The notes beneath the pieces were generated by a model. That model was not told the origin of the DNA. It searched no databases and worked only from the letters and a program-made list of their open reading frames with translations. From the NCBI GenBank assembly GCA_030950395.1, contig JAUZRP010000043.1:1-64000 (forward strand): a stretch of DNA of 64,000 nt, written 5' to 3'. Positions within the stretch are counted from its first letter, which is position 1; every line of letters begins with the position of its first letter. This document shows, in pieces, positions 49,009 through 57,491 of the stretch. Both the position numbers and the translations under genes were made by a program. The stretch comes from Desulfonauticus sp. (GTDB lineage: Bacteria > Desulfobacterota > Desulfovibrionia > Desulfovibrionales > Desulfonatronovibrionaceae).

Positions 49009-49776
49009 CTAACCAAAACGTCCTGTTATATAGTCTTCTGTTTGTTTTTCTTTGGGCCTGGTAAAGATTACATCTGTAGTATCTACCTCGACTAACCTAC
49101 CCATATAAAAGAAAGCTGTATAATCTGATACTCTAGCTGCTTGCTGCATATTATGCGTTACAATGACAATAGTAAACCTTTTTTTTAGCTCAAAAATCAA
49201 GTCCTCTATTTTTTGAGTAGCAATCGGATCTAAGGCCGAAGCTGGTTCGTCCATCAGCAACACTTCTGGTTCCATAGCCAGAGCCCTAGCTATACACAGT
49301 CTTTGCTGCTGACCACCAGACAAACCAAGAGCAGAGCTATGAAGTCTATCCTTTACTTCATCCCAGATAGCCGCCATTTTTAAACTTTCTTCTACCCTAT
49401 GGGCAATAAATTTCTTATCTTTCACACCATTTACGCGTAGCCCATAAGCCACGTTTTCAAAAATAGACTTAGGAAATGGATTTGGCTTTTGAAAGACCAT
49501 GCCCACTTTACGCCGCACTTCTACAACATCTACTTTAGGATCGTATAAATCTTTTCCATCTAAAAGCAACTTTCCTTCCACCCTGGTGCCAAGAATGAGA
49601 TCATTCATTCTATTTATGCAACGCAAAAATGTACTCTTTCCACAACCAGATGGACCAATTAAAGCAGTTACATGGTTTTCGTACATGTCCATGCTAATAT
49701 CGTGTAGAGCATGGAAATCTCCATAATAAAAGTTCAAATTTTGAACACTAATCTTTACTCTTTTTTCGCTACCCAT
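49009..49776 (-). CDS. pstB: Phosphate ABC transporter ATP-binding protein PstB
   Basis: ATPase of the high-affinity phosphate importer. Walker A is [19 protein letters not shown] (about residues 38-56), signature [16 protein letters not shown], Walker [13 protein letters not shown], and the switch histidine ends [10 protein letters not shown]. The 255-residue length is typical. It follows phoR by 6 bp and precedes phoU. Confidence 0.96.
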   Translation of the reverse strand: MGSEKRVKISVQNLNFYYGDFHALHDISMDMYENHVTALIGPSGCGKSTFLRCINRMNDLILGTRVEGKLLLDGKDLYDPKVDVVEVRRKVGMVFQKPNPFPKSIFENVAYGLRVNGVKDKKFIAHRVEESLKMAAIWDEVKDRLHSSALGLSGGQQQRLCIARALAMEPEVLLMDEPASALDPIATQKIEDLIFELKKRFTIVIVTHNMQQAARVSDYTAFFYMGRLVEVDTTDVIFTRPKEKQTEDYITGRFG

Positions 49777-49782
49777 AAGCTA

Positions 49783-51573
49783 CTACTCCGCGTGTTTTTT
49801 ATTTTTTGGTCTGGGCAAAAAAAACCAGACAATACACCCCTGAGTACTATTGGTAACAGGACTTTCTATCCATATCTTTCCTCCCAGATTGTGAATAAGA
49901 TTTTTACAGATAGAAAGACCAAGTCCTGTACCTTTAATGCCTTGAGAAACATATTTCTTTACCTGATAGAATCTTTCAAATACCCGGTGCTGCTCTTCTT
50001 TGGGAATACCAGGGCCGTTATCTTCTACTCCAAGAATTAATTTATCCCCTTTTTCTTTAAAAAGAACTTTAATTACCCCCTTATCTTCTGGGACAAACTT
50101 AATACTATTTTGAAATAAATTTTGCAAAACATGACTAATTGCTTCTTTATCCGTGACAAAAGTATAAGCTGTATCTTTAAATGTATTAATAAATCTAATA
50201 TTTTTTTTGCCCACCAAATGCTTTACCCTAGACCAACATTTATCAACAATTTCTTCCAAATTCACCTCTTCAAAGGTAAATTCTTTTTTGCCTGATTCTA
50301 TTTTAGATAACTCTAAAATATCTTCTAAAATATTTTTCATGTGCTCTGAATGTTTTAAAATTATTTGTAAAATTTCTCTTCCCTTTTCTTTAAAAATTTT
50401 ATGGTTGTTAAGCAGAGTCTCTGTATATCCTCGAATAGAAGTAAGAGGAGTTCTTAATTCATGAGAGGCATTAGCAATAAAATCCTTTTTCATATTTTCT
50501 ACTTTTTTCAAATAAGATATATCGTGTAAGATAATTATTGCTCCAAAATCTTTGTTATTTTTTATTCTTATTATATTTACATTATAATAACTACTATCTA
50601 ATGTTATTTCAAAATTTTTAATGCTTTTGTTTTCTTGCAAAGCTTGAAGACAAATTTTGTGTAAATCAGCATTAAAAGTAATCTCCAAAAGAGTTTTTCC
50701 GATGTAGTCTTGAACCTGAGGAAATATCAGTTCAAAAGCTCTATTGCATTGAACAACTTTTCCTTCTCTATTTATTGCAGCAATACCAGCATCTATACCA
50801 TTAAAAATAGATTCTACTTCTATCTTTTTATTAGAAATATGTTCTAAATGTTCTTGTATGTCTTCAACCATTTTATTTATAGCCTCAGCCAATACTTCAA
50901 ATTCTTTAATAGACACATCATAAATTTTCTGTTCAAAATTGCCTTTTCCTATTTCTTGAATAGCTGGTATAAAACTACTATATATCTGTTTAAATTTTTT
51001 ATTCAAAATAATAAATATTAACAAACTTACTATTAAAATACTAAACAAAACTATCAACAAAAATTCTCTACCTAAAACAGCTACAAGGGATAAAATAGGA
51101 GGATAAGCTTTACCTATACGCAAATAACCTGAAACAAGATTAGGCAAAACTATTTTTCTAGCCAGATAAATAATTTTTTTTTGTAAGTTAGGGTTAAAAC
51201 GGATACTAAAACCTTCTTCCCCAGATTTAGCCTGCATAATCTCTGGATAGGAAATCTGATTTCCTAAAGAAGAAAGTTTCTCTCTAGGTATTCTTGAGTC
51301 TGCTAAAACTGTTCCTGTCTCGGAAATACAACTAATATAGACTCCTGTCTTTTGAGCTATTACCTTTAAAAGCTTATCTAAATCAGAAAGAGAAGAAAAA
51401 TTCTTCTGAGAGATTATCAACTTGGTATAATCTAGTTCTTTTTTCAGGTCGTAAAATATTTCTTTTTTTAAGGAATGATCTAAAAAATTAAATAGATATA
51501 AAGAGGGTAATATTATTGTTACTATAAAAGAGATAAAAACTATAATTATGAGTTGAGACTTTAAAGAGTTCAT
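49783..51573 (-). CDS. phoR: Phosphate-regulon sensor histidine kinase PhoR
   Basis: Membrane sensor kinase of the Pho system. Two transmembrane helices (about residues 7-28 and 167-190) frame an extracytoplasmic domain of about 135 residues, then a HAMP linker and PAS domain (about 250-350). The phosphohistidine is in FIANASHELRTPLTSIRGY (about 367-385). The HATPase domain has VLQNLFQNSIKF, VEDNGPGIPKEEQHRVFERF and GTGLGLSICK. The 596-residue length is larger than E. coli PhoR, as in Gram-positive-type forms. It is read with phoB between pstA and pstB. Confidence 0.93.
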   Translation of the reverse strand: MNSLKSQLIIIVFISFIVTIILPSLYLFNFLDHSLKKEIFYDLKKELDYTKLIISQKNFSSLSDLDKLLKVIAQKTGVYISCISETGTVLADSRIPREKLSSLGNQISYPEIMQAKSGEEGFSIRFNPNLQKKIIYLARKIVLPNLVSGYLRIGKAYPPILSLVAVLGREFLLIVLFSILIVSLLIFIILNKKFKQIYSSFIPAIQEIGKGNFEQKIYDVSIKEFEVLAEAINKMVEDIQEHLEHISNKKIEVESIFNGIDAGIAAINREGKVVQCNRAFELIFPQVQDYIGKTLLEITFNADLHKICLQALQENKSIKNFEITLDSSYYNVNIIRIKNNKDFGAIIILHDISYLKKVENMKKDFIANASHELRTPLTSIRGYTETLLNNHKIFKEKGREILQIILKHSEHMKNILEDILELSKIESGKKEFTFEEVNLEEIVDKCWSRVKHLVGKKNIRFINTFKDTAYTFVTDKEAISHVLQNLFQNSIKFVPEDKGVIKVLFKEKGDKLILGVEDNGPGIPKEEQHRVFERFYQVKKYVSQGIKGTGLGLSICKNLIHNLGGKIWIESPVTNSTQGCIVWFFLPRPKNKKHAE

Positions 51574-51577
51574 TTTT

Positions 51578-52255
51578 TTATTCTACTTTTATTTTATAAC
51601 CCATTCCGCGCATTGTTTCTATAGCCTCAGCATAAGGCCCCATTTTTTTTCTAAGTCGCCTTATATGGGCATCTACTGTCCTAGCATAACCTTCAAAATC
51701 ATACCCCCAAACCCTGCTCAGCAATTGCTCTCTAGACAAAACCTTTCCCTTGGCATCTATTAACTCACTCAACAATTTAAATTCTGTAGAAGTCAATTTT
51801 ACTTCTGCCCCATCTACACTAAAAAACATCTTTTCTTTATCTAAAGTCAGACCTTTATATTTCCAAATAGGACTTGGTAGTGGTTCTTGTTTGCGTCTAA
51901 GAATAACTTTTACCCGCAAAATAAGCTCTCTGATACTAAAAGGCTTCACCACATAGTCATCTGCTCCAAGCTCAAACCCCACAATACGATCTACTTCTTC
52001 TCCTCTAGCTGTTAACATTAAAATAGGAATGTGGAACGTATCAGGATTTTTTTTAACTGCCTTACACACTTCCAGACCATCTAACCCAGGAAGCATCAGG
52101 TCCAAAAGAATCAAATCTGGCTTAAACTCTTCCACCCTTTTTAAGGCTTCTAAGCCATCTGTACATAAATCTGTCTGAAAACCTGCTTGTTGCAAATTAA
52201 TATCTAGCAAATTTAAAATATCTAGCTCGTCTTCTACTATCAATATTTTATCCAT
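51578..52255 (-). CDS. phoB: Phosphate-regulon response regulator PhoB
   Basis: OmpR-family activator phosphorylated by PhoR. The receiver domain has the phosphorylation Asp in PDLILLDLMLPGLDG (about residue 53) and K in DDYVVKPF (about 102). The winged-helix domain at about 130-225 contains LTSTEFKLLSELIDAKG, RVWGYDFEGYARTVDAHIRR and LRKKMG. The 225-residue length is normal. It is 5 bp from phoR and 26 bp after pstA. Confidence 0.94.
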   Translation of the reverse strand: MDKILIVEDELDILNLLDINLQQAGFQTDLCTDGLEALKRVEEFKPDLILLDLMLPGLDGLEVCKAVKKNPDTFHIPILMLTARGEEVDRIVGFELGADDYVVKPFSIRELILRVKVILRRKQEPLPSPIWKYKGLTLDKEKMFFSVDGAEVKLTSTEFKLLSELIDAKGKVLSREQLLSRVWGYDFEGYARTVDAHIRRLRKKMGPYAEAIETMRGMGYKIKVE

Positions 52256-52280
52256 GCTATTTATCCTTAATAACTTATTC

Positions 52281-53129
52281 TTAACGTTTTTTTTGCATTC
52301 TAGCTCTTAAATAAATAGCAATAAAATTCATACTAAAAATTAAAGCTATTAAAACCAAAGCTGTGCCATACTGCAGAGGCCTAGTTTTATCAATTTCTGT
52401 TCCAGCAGTAGCCAACACGTAAATGTGATAAGGCAAAGCCATAACAGGATCAAAAATAGAACTTATCATTTTGGGAGTAAAAAATACAGCTGCAGAATAC
52501 ATTATGGCTGCAGTTTCTCCTGCTGCCCTACTCAAACTTAAAATTGCTCCTGTCAAAATACCAGGCAAAGCAGCAGGCAAAACTACTTTATAGATAGTTT
52601 GCCACTTCGTTGCTCCAAGCCCCAGGGAGGCTTCTCTATACGTATTAGGAACTGAACGCAAAGCCTCTTCTGTAGAGCTAATAACTACAGGCAAAGTTAA
52701 AAATCCTAAAGTAAACATACCTGTTAACAAACTAACCTTAAAATGAAGAGATATAGCAAAAAAGGCCAAACCAAACAAGCCAAACACAATAGAAGGCACT
52801 CCAGCTAAATTATTAATTCCTATTCTAATGATACGCACAGCAAGTCCTGGCTTTGCGTATTCATTCAAGTATATAGCAGAAGCCACACCCAAAGGTAAAG
52901 CAACAAGCATAGAGCCAAAACTCAACAAAAAGGTCCCCACAATACAGGGCATAATACCGCCTTCTGTCATCATGTTTCTAGGGGGTTGAGTTAAAAACTC
53001 CCAAGATATAGCACTAATACCATTTTTTACCAAAAAATATATAAGAATGGCCAAAGCTAAGGCATTTACTAAAGCTGCCATTCTAAACAGGCCAAAAGCT
53101 AGACTTTGAATTACCTTTCTTTTATCCAT
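52281..53129 (-). CDS. pstA: Phosphate ABC transporter permease PstA
   Basis: Membrane subunit of the phosphate importer. There are six predicted membrane helices. The ABC-binding loop has EALRSVPNTYREASLGLGATKWQTI (about residues 154-178), followed by VLPAALPGILTGAILSLSRAAGETA. The N-terminal VNALALAILIYFLV is the first helix. The 282-residue length is typical. It follows pstC after a 90-bp gap that holds a terminator-like hairpin. Confidence 0.94.
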   Translation of the reverse strand: MDKRKVIQSLAFGLFRMAALVNALALAILIYFLVKNGISAISWEFLTQPPRNMMTEGGIMPCIVGTFLLSFGSMLVALPLGVASAIYLNEYAKPGLAVRIIRIGINNLAGVPSIVFGLFGLAFFAISLHFKVSLLTGMFTLGFLTLPVVISSTEEALRSVPNTYREASLGLGATKWQTIYKVVLPAALPGILTGAILSLSRAAGETAAIMYSAAVFFTPKMISSIFDPVMALPYHIYVLATAGTEIDKTRPLQYGTALVLIALIFSMNFIAIYLRARMQKKR

Positions 53130-53180
53130 TGTTGCATCCTAACATATATCTTGCTAATTTTTATGTTTTTTTAACTCAGT

Positions 53181-53216
53181 AAAAAAATCCAACTAACTTC
53201 TGTCAAACTTGGATTT
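53181..53216 (-). terminator. Hairpin with T-run between pstC and pstA
   Basis: On the minus strand AAATCCAA, 16 nt, TTGGATTT then TTTTACTG (plus strand 53185-53192 and 53209-53216). It starts a few bases after the pstC stop. It could attenuate reading into pstA. Confidence 0.6.
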
Positions 53217-53219
53217 ATA

Positions 53220-54110
53220 TTACAAAGTAGCAGCCCCTACTTGTCTATATTTATGAGAAATATGATCCGCAATCATATTAAAAGCCAAAGTAAACAAGAA
53301 TAAAACAATACCTATAGCAAAAAGCGCGTAGTAATGATTGCTATGAAAGGGTGCTTCTGCCATTTCTGCAGCGATACTGGCAGGCATAGGCCTGACTGGG
53401 TCAAAAATACTTTCAGGAATCATGGCCGCTCCACCTGCAACCATCAATACAACCATGGTTTCACCGATAGCTCTAGACATACCCAAAATAATAGAAGTGG
53501 AGATGCCGGACAAAGAAGCGGGAATAATAACTTTTACAATAGTTTGAAAATGAGTAGCACCTAGAGCCAAAGAGCCTTCTTTTAGCTCTCTAGGCACGCT
53601 AAAGATAGCATCCTCAGAAATACTGCAAATAGTTGGCACAGACATAAATGCCAACATTAAAGACGCATTAAATAAATTTAAACCAGAATCAAGATCAAGA
53701 TAGTTTTGTAAAAAAGGAGCAACTACAACCATGCCAAAAAAACCTATTACAACGGACGGCATACCAGCTAACAACTCTACAATAGGCTTAACAATATTTC
53801 TAAGGGCAGGACTGGCAATTTCTGCCAGATAGATTGCTGTCATAACCCCCAAAGGAACCGCTATCAGCGTGGACAAAGCTGTAACATAAATAGAACCCAC
53901 CAGCAAAGGAAAAATACCAAAAGCAGGAGGATCAGAAGTAGGATACCAATAACGACCAAACAAAAAGTCTTTTACAGACACTACCTCAAAAATAGGCAAC
54001 CCCTCTCTAAAGAGGTAAAACATAATTAAAAACAAAATTAAAATAGACACCAGAGCTATAACAAAAAATATCGACTTCACCAAAAAATCTTTTTGTTTTC
54101 TGCTCAACAT
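53220..54110 (-). CDS. pstC: Phosphate ABC transporter permease PstC
   Basis: Partner permease of PstA. It has an N-terminal helix (about residues 10-33), further helices from about 70, and the loop DAIFSVPRELKEGSLALGATHFQTI (about 163-187), then MSRAIGETMVVLMVAGG, the conserved region near the ATPase interface. The 296-residue length is normal. It follows pstS after a strong terminator hairpin. Confidence 0.94.
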   Translation of the reverse strand: MLSRKQKDFLVKSIFFVIALVSILILFLIMFYLFREGLPIFEVVSVKDFLFGRYWYPTSDPPAFGIFPLLVGSIYVTALSTLIAVPLGVMTAIYLAEIASPALRNIVKPIVELLAGMPSVVIGFFGMVVVAPFLQNYLDLDSGLNLFNASLMLAFMSVPTICSISEDAIFSVPRELKEGSLALGATHFQTIVKVIIPASLSGISTSIILGMSRAIGETMVVLMVAGGAAMIPESIFDPVRPMPASIAAEMAEAPFHSNHYYALFAIGIVLFLFTLAFNMIADHISHKYRQVGAATL

Positions 54111-54160
54111 AACTTTATCTCTATTTTTTATTTTATAGTATAGTTTAAGTGGTTAATTAT

Positions 54161-54200
54161 AAAAAAAAGCAAGGACCAGGCACAAACCCAGTCCTCGCTT
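54161..54200 (-). terminator. Terminator after pstS
   Basis: On the minus strand AGCGAGGACTGG, an 8-nt region, CTGGTCCTTGCT, then eight T residues. It lies 11 bp after the pstS stop and probably lets the binding protein be made in excess over the permease. Confidence 0.85.
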
Positions 54201-54210
54201 TCACTAGCCA

Positions 54211-55023
54211 TTAATACAAAGGAATGTAACCAACTTTTTTAACCAATTTTTGACCTTTGTGAGGATTCAAAACGTACTGTATAAACTTAGCCACATCACC
54301 CTTTGGCCAGCCATTAGTAAACATATACAAAGCTCTAGAAATAGGATAGGTACCATCCAAAGCAGTAGCAGGAGTTCCCAAAATGCCATTTACCTTTAAC
54401 TGTTTAAGATGCTTGTTCAAGTAACCCAATCCAATATAACCAATAGCATATTTGTTGTGAGCTACAGCCTGAGCAACAGCACCATTAGAAGCCTGCAATT
54501 GAGCACCAGGATATACTCTAGCTTCTTTTAATACTTTCTTTTCCCATACTTCATAAGTACCAGAAGAAGTATCTCTAGAAATTACTACGATTTTACGATT
54601 AGGACCACCCAACTCTTTCCAGTTTCTGATTTTACCAGTATAAATAGCCCTTAGCTGAGCAATAGTTAGATTAGAAACCGGATTAGAAGGATGAACTACA
54701 GGAATAATGCAGTCATAAGCCACTGCAAAAGGCACAGGGTAACGACCATTGTTCACAGCTCTTTTTACTTCTTTGAGTTTGATGAAACGAGAAGCATCTG
54801 CAATGTCTGTAGTTCCATCAATAAGAGCTTTAATACCGTTACCAGAGCCACCACCAGAAATAGAAATGCTGATAGAAGGATATTCCTTCATAAACTGCTC
54901 AGCTACTTTCTGAGCAATAGGTAAAACAGTTGTGGATCCTTTAATAGTAATGGATCCAGCCCAAGCAGTTGCTCCTAACAAGAAGCAAGCTAACACAGCC
55001 AAGATAGTTGTTAATCTTTTCAT
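54211..55023 (-). CDS. pstS: Phosphate ABC transporter substrate-binding protein PstS
   Basis: Periplasmic phosphate-binding protein. The signal peptide is MKRLTTILAVLACFLLGATAWA (cleaved near 22). The mature protein starts GSITIKGSTTVLPIAQKVAE, and ISISGGGSGNGIKALIDGT and SRDTSSGTYEVWEKK bind phosphate. The 270-residue length is short for E. coli PstS but normal for the compact Pho-binding class. GGAGGT precedes the ATG. It is the first and probably most abundant product of the pst operon. Confidence 0.95.
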   Translation of the reverse strand: MKRLTTILAVLACFLLGATAWAGSITIKGSTTVLPIAQKVAEQFMKEYPSISISISGGGSGNGIKALIDGTTDIADASRFIKLKEVKRAVNNGRYPVPFAVAYDCIIPVVHPSNPVSNLTIAQLRAIYTGKIRNWKELGGPNRKIVVISRDTSSGTYEVWEKKVLKEARVYPGAQLQASNGAVAQAVAHNKYAIGYIGLGYLNKHLKQLKVNGILGTPATALDGTYPISRALYMFTNGWPKGDVAKFIQYVLNPHKGQKLVKKVGYIPLY

Positions 55024-55078
55024 ACCCCAAAACCTCCTTAAAATGTTTTAAAGTCGAAAAGGAACATAAATACATTTT

Positions 55079-55096
55079 ATGACGGTTTTGTGACAA
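55079..55096 (-). promoter_or_regulatory. Pho box upstream of pstS
   Basis: On the minus strand TTGTCAC-AAAA-CCGTCAT, two 7-bp direct repeats separated by four A residues, matching the PhoB half-site pattern CTGTCAT-N4-CTGTCAY. It is 56-73 bp upstream of the ATG, suited to activating the pst operon under phosphate starvation. Only one pair of half-sites is seen. Confidence 0.85.
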
Positions 55097-55313
55097 AATT
55101 TTATTATTTAAACAACAAAAAACTCTTCTCTCCCTTTACTTCCAAACCAAATCCCTCTATAACTATAAAAAAATTTGAGTTTTTATCTTTCCTTACTCTT
55201 ATGTGTACAACAAAATACTTTTCTCCTTAGATAATTTAAGACCTTGCCAATTATTAAGATAGGGTAATATTTCCAAATCAAAAACAAGTTATTTAAAGAT
55301 TAGGAGGAACAAC

Positions 55314-55718
55314 ATGGATATCTTAAAAATTAACACCAAATCCAGAGAAGAACTTGTAAATGTGACAACTATGTTACAAGAAAAAATAAAAGCTAATGGC
55401 TGGGAGAACGGATTGTTGTTCGTCTATAGTCCTCATACCACAGCAGGGATGACTATAAACGAAGGGGCAGATCCTGACGTGGCCAGAGATATTCTCAACA
55501 CTTTAAAAAGAGTTATTCCCCCATCCCTGGACTATACCCATGTAGAAGGCAATTCAGACGCGCACATTAAGACCAGTCTAGTGGGATCTAGTGTTCAAGT
55601 TATAGTGGAAAATAGTCAGTTAAGGTTAGGAACCTGGCAAAAGATATTTTTGGCTGAATTTGATGGTCCACGCACCCGAACGATATGGTTAAATTTTTAT
55701 ACTTCTCCTGAAAACTAA
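55314..55718 (+). CDS. YjbQ family protein (UPF0047)
   Basis: Small trimeric beta protein; some members show weak thiamine phosphate synthase activity, but the true role is not settled. SPHTTAGMTINEGADPDV (about residues 42-59), the conserved THVEGNSDAHIKTSL (about 79-93) and GTWQKIFLAEFDGPRTR (about 112-128) are diagnostic. The 134-residue length is typical. It is a single gene divergent from pstS, with TAGGAGG before the ATG. Confidence 0.93.
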   Translation: MDILKINTKSREELVNVTTMLQEKIKANGWENGLLFVYSPHTTAGMTINEGADPDVARDILNTLKRVIPPSLDYTHVEGNSDAHIKTSLVGSSVQVIVENSQLRLGTWQKIFLAEFDGPRTRTIWLNFYTSPEN

Positions 55719-55728
55719 ACAGGTTTAA

Positions 55729-55830
55729 AGATTGGTAATTTGTAATTGCTGAGAGGGTGCTGGGTGAGCTGGGATCTATGACCCGTGAATTGTGAACTGT
55801 AAACCGTTCACAATTCACCCAGAGCCCCAT
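55729..55830 (+). repeat. Mosaic intergenic repeat, copy 2, with a 13-bp hairpin
   Basis: Begins GGTAATTTGTAATTG and then carries GTGAATTGTGAAC (55785-55797), an 8-nt loop, and GTTCACAATTCAC (55806-55818), a perfect 13-bp stem. The TGTGAACTGTAAACCGT part also appears at copy 3. It lies between convergent yjbQ and trmFO and may also act as a terminator. Confidence 0.6.
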
Positions 55831-55890
55831 GTCTTTGTCTATAGTCTATTATAATAACTAACCTAATCACGACTCAGTGAGGAGATAGGT

Positions 55891-57228
55891 TTACTGTATC
55901 TGTTCTAACCATTCCCTAAATTTTTGTTGGGCACGTTTAGAATAGGCTTGTTTTCTCTCTCGTTTTTTTAATTTCTTAACTAATGGTGGAAATAACCCAA
56001 AATGGATATTGGAAGGTTGAAAATTTTTTTGCTCTATTTGAAGGTAATGCAAAAGAGCGCCTAAGCTAGTTTCTGGCGGTGGAGGGAGGAATTTTTTTCT
56101 CTGAAGTTTATAGCTAACTATTATGCCTGCCATAAGCCCACAAGCTGCTGACTCTACATAACCTTCTACTCCTGTTATTTGTCCTGCTAGATGAATCTGG
56201 GGTTTAACCTTGAGAGAGAGGTCAGAATTTAATACCCTGGGAGCGTTGATAAAAGTGTTTCTATGGATACTGCCAAGGCGAAGGAATTCTGCCTGCTCTA
56301 ATCCAGGCAACATCCTAAAAATACGTTTTTGTTCCGGATAGGTAAGTTTGGTCTGAAAGCCTACCAGGTTAAAAGCTGTTTTTGCTTTATTTTCTGGTCT
56401 CAATTGAACAACTGCAAAAGGCTGTTTTTGGGTTTTAGGATCAACTAAACCCACGGGCTTTAGAGGACCAAAGGCAAGAGTCATTTCTCCCCTTTTGGCC
56501 ATTTCTTCAATAGGTAGGCACCCCTCAAAATGCAATTCCTTTTCAAACTCTTTGGGAATAACTTTTTGGGCATTTTTTAATTCGTTTACAAAATTTAAAT
56601 AATCTTCTCTGGTTAAAGGAATGTTTAAATAATCTTTTTTGCCCTCAGCATACCGAGAAGCCCAAAACATTTTGGACAAATCCAAAGAATCTGCACTCAC
56701 TATAGGGGCAATAGCATCGTAAAAATAGAGTTCACCCTGACTAAGATCCTTTAGTTCCTTAGCCAGACTACTACTAACTAAAGGGCCTGGTGCCAAAATA
56801 ATAGCAGAAAATTGCTCTAAAAGTTCATCTTGTAATGAGGTCAACTCATAACATTTTCTACTAATTAGAGGGTGTGTTTCTATTTTAGAAGTAATATAGC
56901 GAGCAAATAGCTTTCTATCTACGGCCAAAGCCTTGCCAGCAGGCACTCTGGTTTTGTCTGCAGCTTCCAAAACAAGACTACCTAAAAAGCGCATTTCCCA
57001 TTTCAAAAGGCCAACTCCTGTCAACAAATCCTCAGAACGCAAAGAATTGGAACAAACCAATTCAGCTAGGTCAGGTTCTCTGTGAGCAGGAGAAAATTTT
57101 TCTGGTTTCATGTCTATTAACACAACAGAAAAACCGCTTTGAGCAAGTCTCCAGGCAGCTTCAGACCCGGCCAACCCCCCTCCCACTACCAAAACTTTAG
57201 TTACATCTTGTCTATTTGGCTTATCCAC
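55891..57228 (-). CDS. trmFO: Methylenetetrahydrofolate-tRNA-(uracil-5-)-methyltransferase TrmFO
   Basis: FAD and folate-dependent enzyme that makes 5-methyluridine 54 in tRNA. The FAD motif is VVGGGLAGSEAAWRLA (about residues 14-29). KFSPAHREPDLAELVCSNSLRS, with the active-site Cys, is characteristic, as is GQITGVEGYVESAACGLMAG near the C-terminus. The 445-residue length is typical. It starts at a GTG (57228). It is flanked on both sides by mosaic repeats. Confidence 0.95.
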   Translation of the reverse strand: MDKPNRQDVTKVLVVGGGLAGSEAAWRLAQSGFSVVLIDMKPEKFSPAHREPDLAELVCSNSLRSEDLLTGVGLLKWEMRFLGSLVLEAADKTRVPAGKALAVDRKLFARYITSKIETHPLISRKCYELTSLQDELLEQFSAIILAPGPLVSSSLAKELKDLSQGELYFYDAIAPIVSADSLDLSKMFWASRYAEGKKDYLNIPLTREDYLNFVNELKNAQKVIPKEFEKELHFEGCLPIEEMAKRGEMTLAFGPLKPVGLVDPKTQKQPFAVVQLRPENKAKTAFNLVGFQTKLTYPEQKRIFRMLPGLEQAEFLRLGSIHRNTFINAPRVLNSDLSLKVKPQIHLAGQITGVEGYVESAACGLMAGIIVSYKLQRKKFLPPPPETSLGALLHYLQIEQKNFQPSNIHFGLFPPLVKKLKKRERKQAYSKRAQQKFREWLEQIQ

Positions 57229-57299
57229 AGGACAACACCTTTTTTATCTATTTTGCCCAACATGCTCTTTGGACAGTAAATTCTGGTCGAGTACCCTTT

Positions 57300-57412
57300 A
57301 CTCCGAATAACAAATTACTGATTACCAATTACAAATTACCACACCATCACCGGCAGACACTCAGGTCTGCCCCTATAACCATTTTGTTCACGGTTTACAG
57401 CTCAACCATGGC
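57300..57412 (-). repeat. Mosaic intergenic repeat, copy 3 (reverse orientation)
   Basis: Reverse complement contains TGGTAATTTGTAATTGGTAA, GTGATGGT, the palindrome GGCAGAC-CTGAGT-GTCTGCC (plus 57352-57371), GGTTATAGGGGCAG and CGTGAACAAAATGG. These are the same modules as in copy 1 (411-640), in the corresponding order. It lies upstream of oppD, in the 263-bp gap between trmFO and oppD. Confidence 0.6.
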
Positions 57413-57455
57413 CTAACGTCTTTCTCTGTTAATTAATACAAATAAATAAAACTAT

Positions 57456-57485
57456 TTGACAATACAAGCAATTATTTTTCATTAT
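57456..57485 (+). promoter_or_regulatory. Promoter of oppD-oppF
   Basis: TTGACA (57456-57461), 18 bp, then CATTAT (57480-57485), a four-of-six match to the -10. The ORF track starts oppD at the TTG of this -35 box, which is clearly not a start codon. The ATG at 57492 is only 6 bp beyond the -10, so the mRNA would be nearly leaderless. Confidence 0.5.
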
Positions 57486-57491
57486 TTAGAA

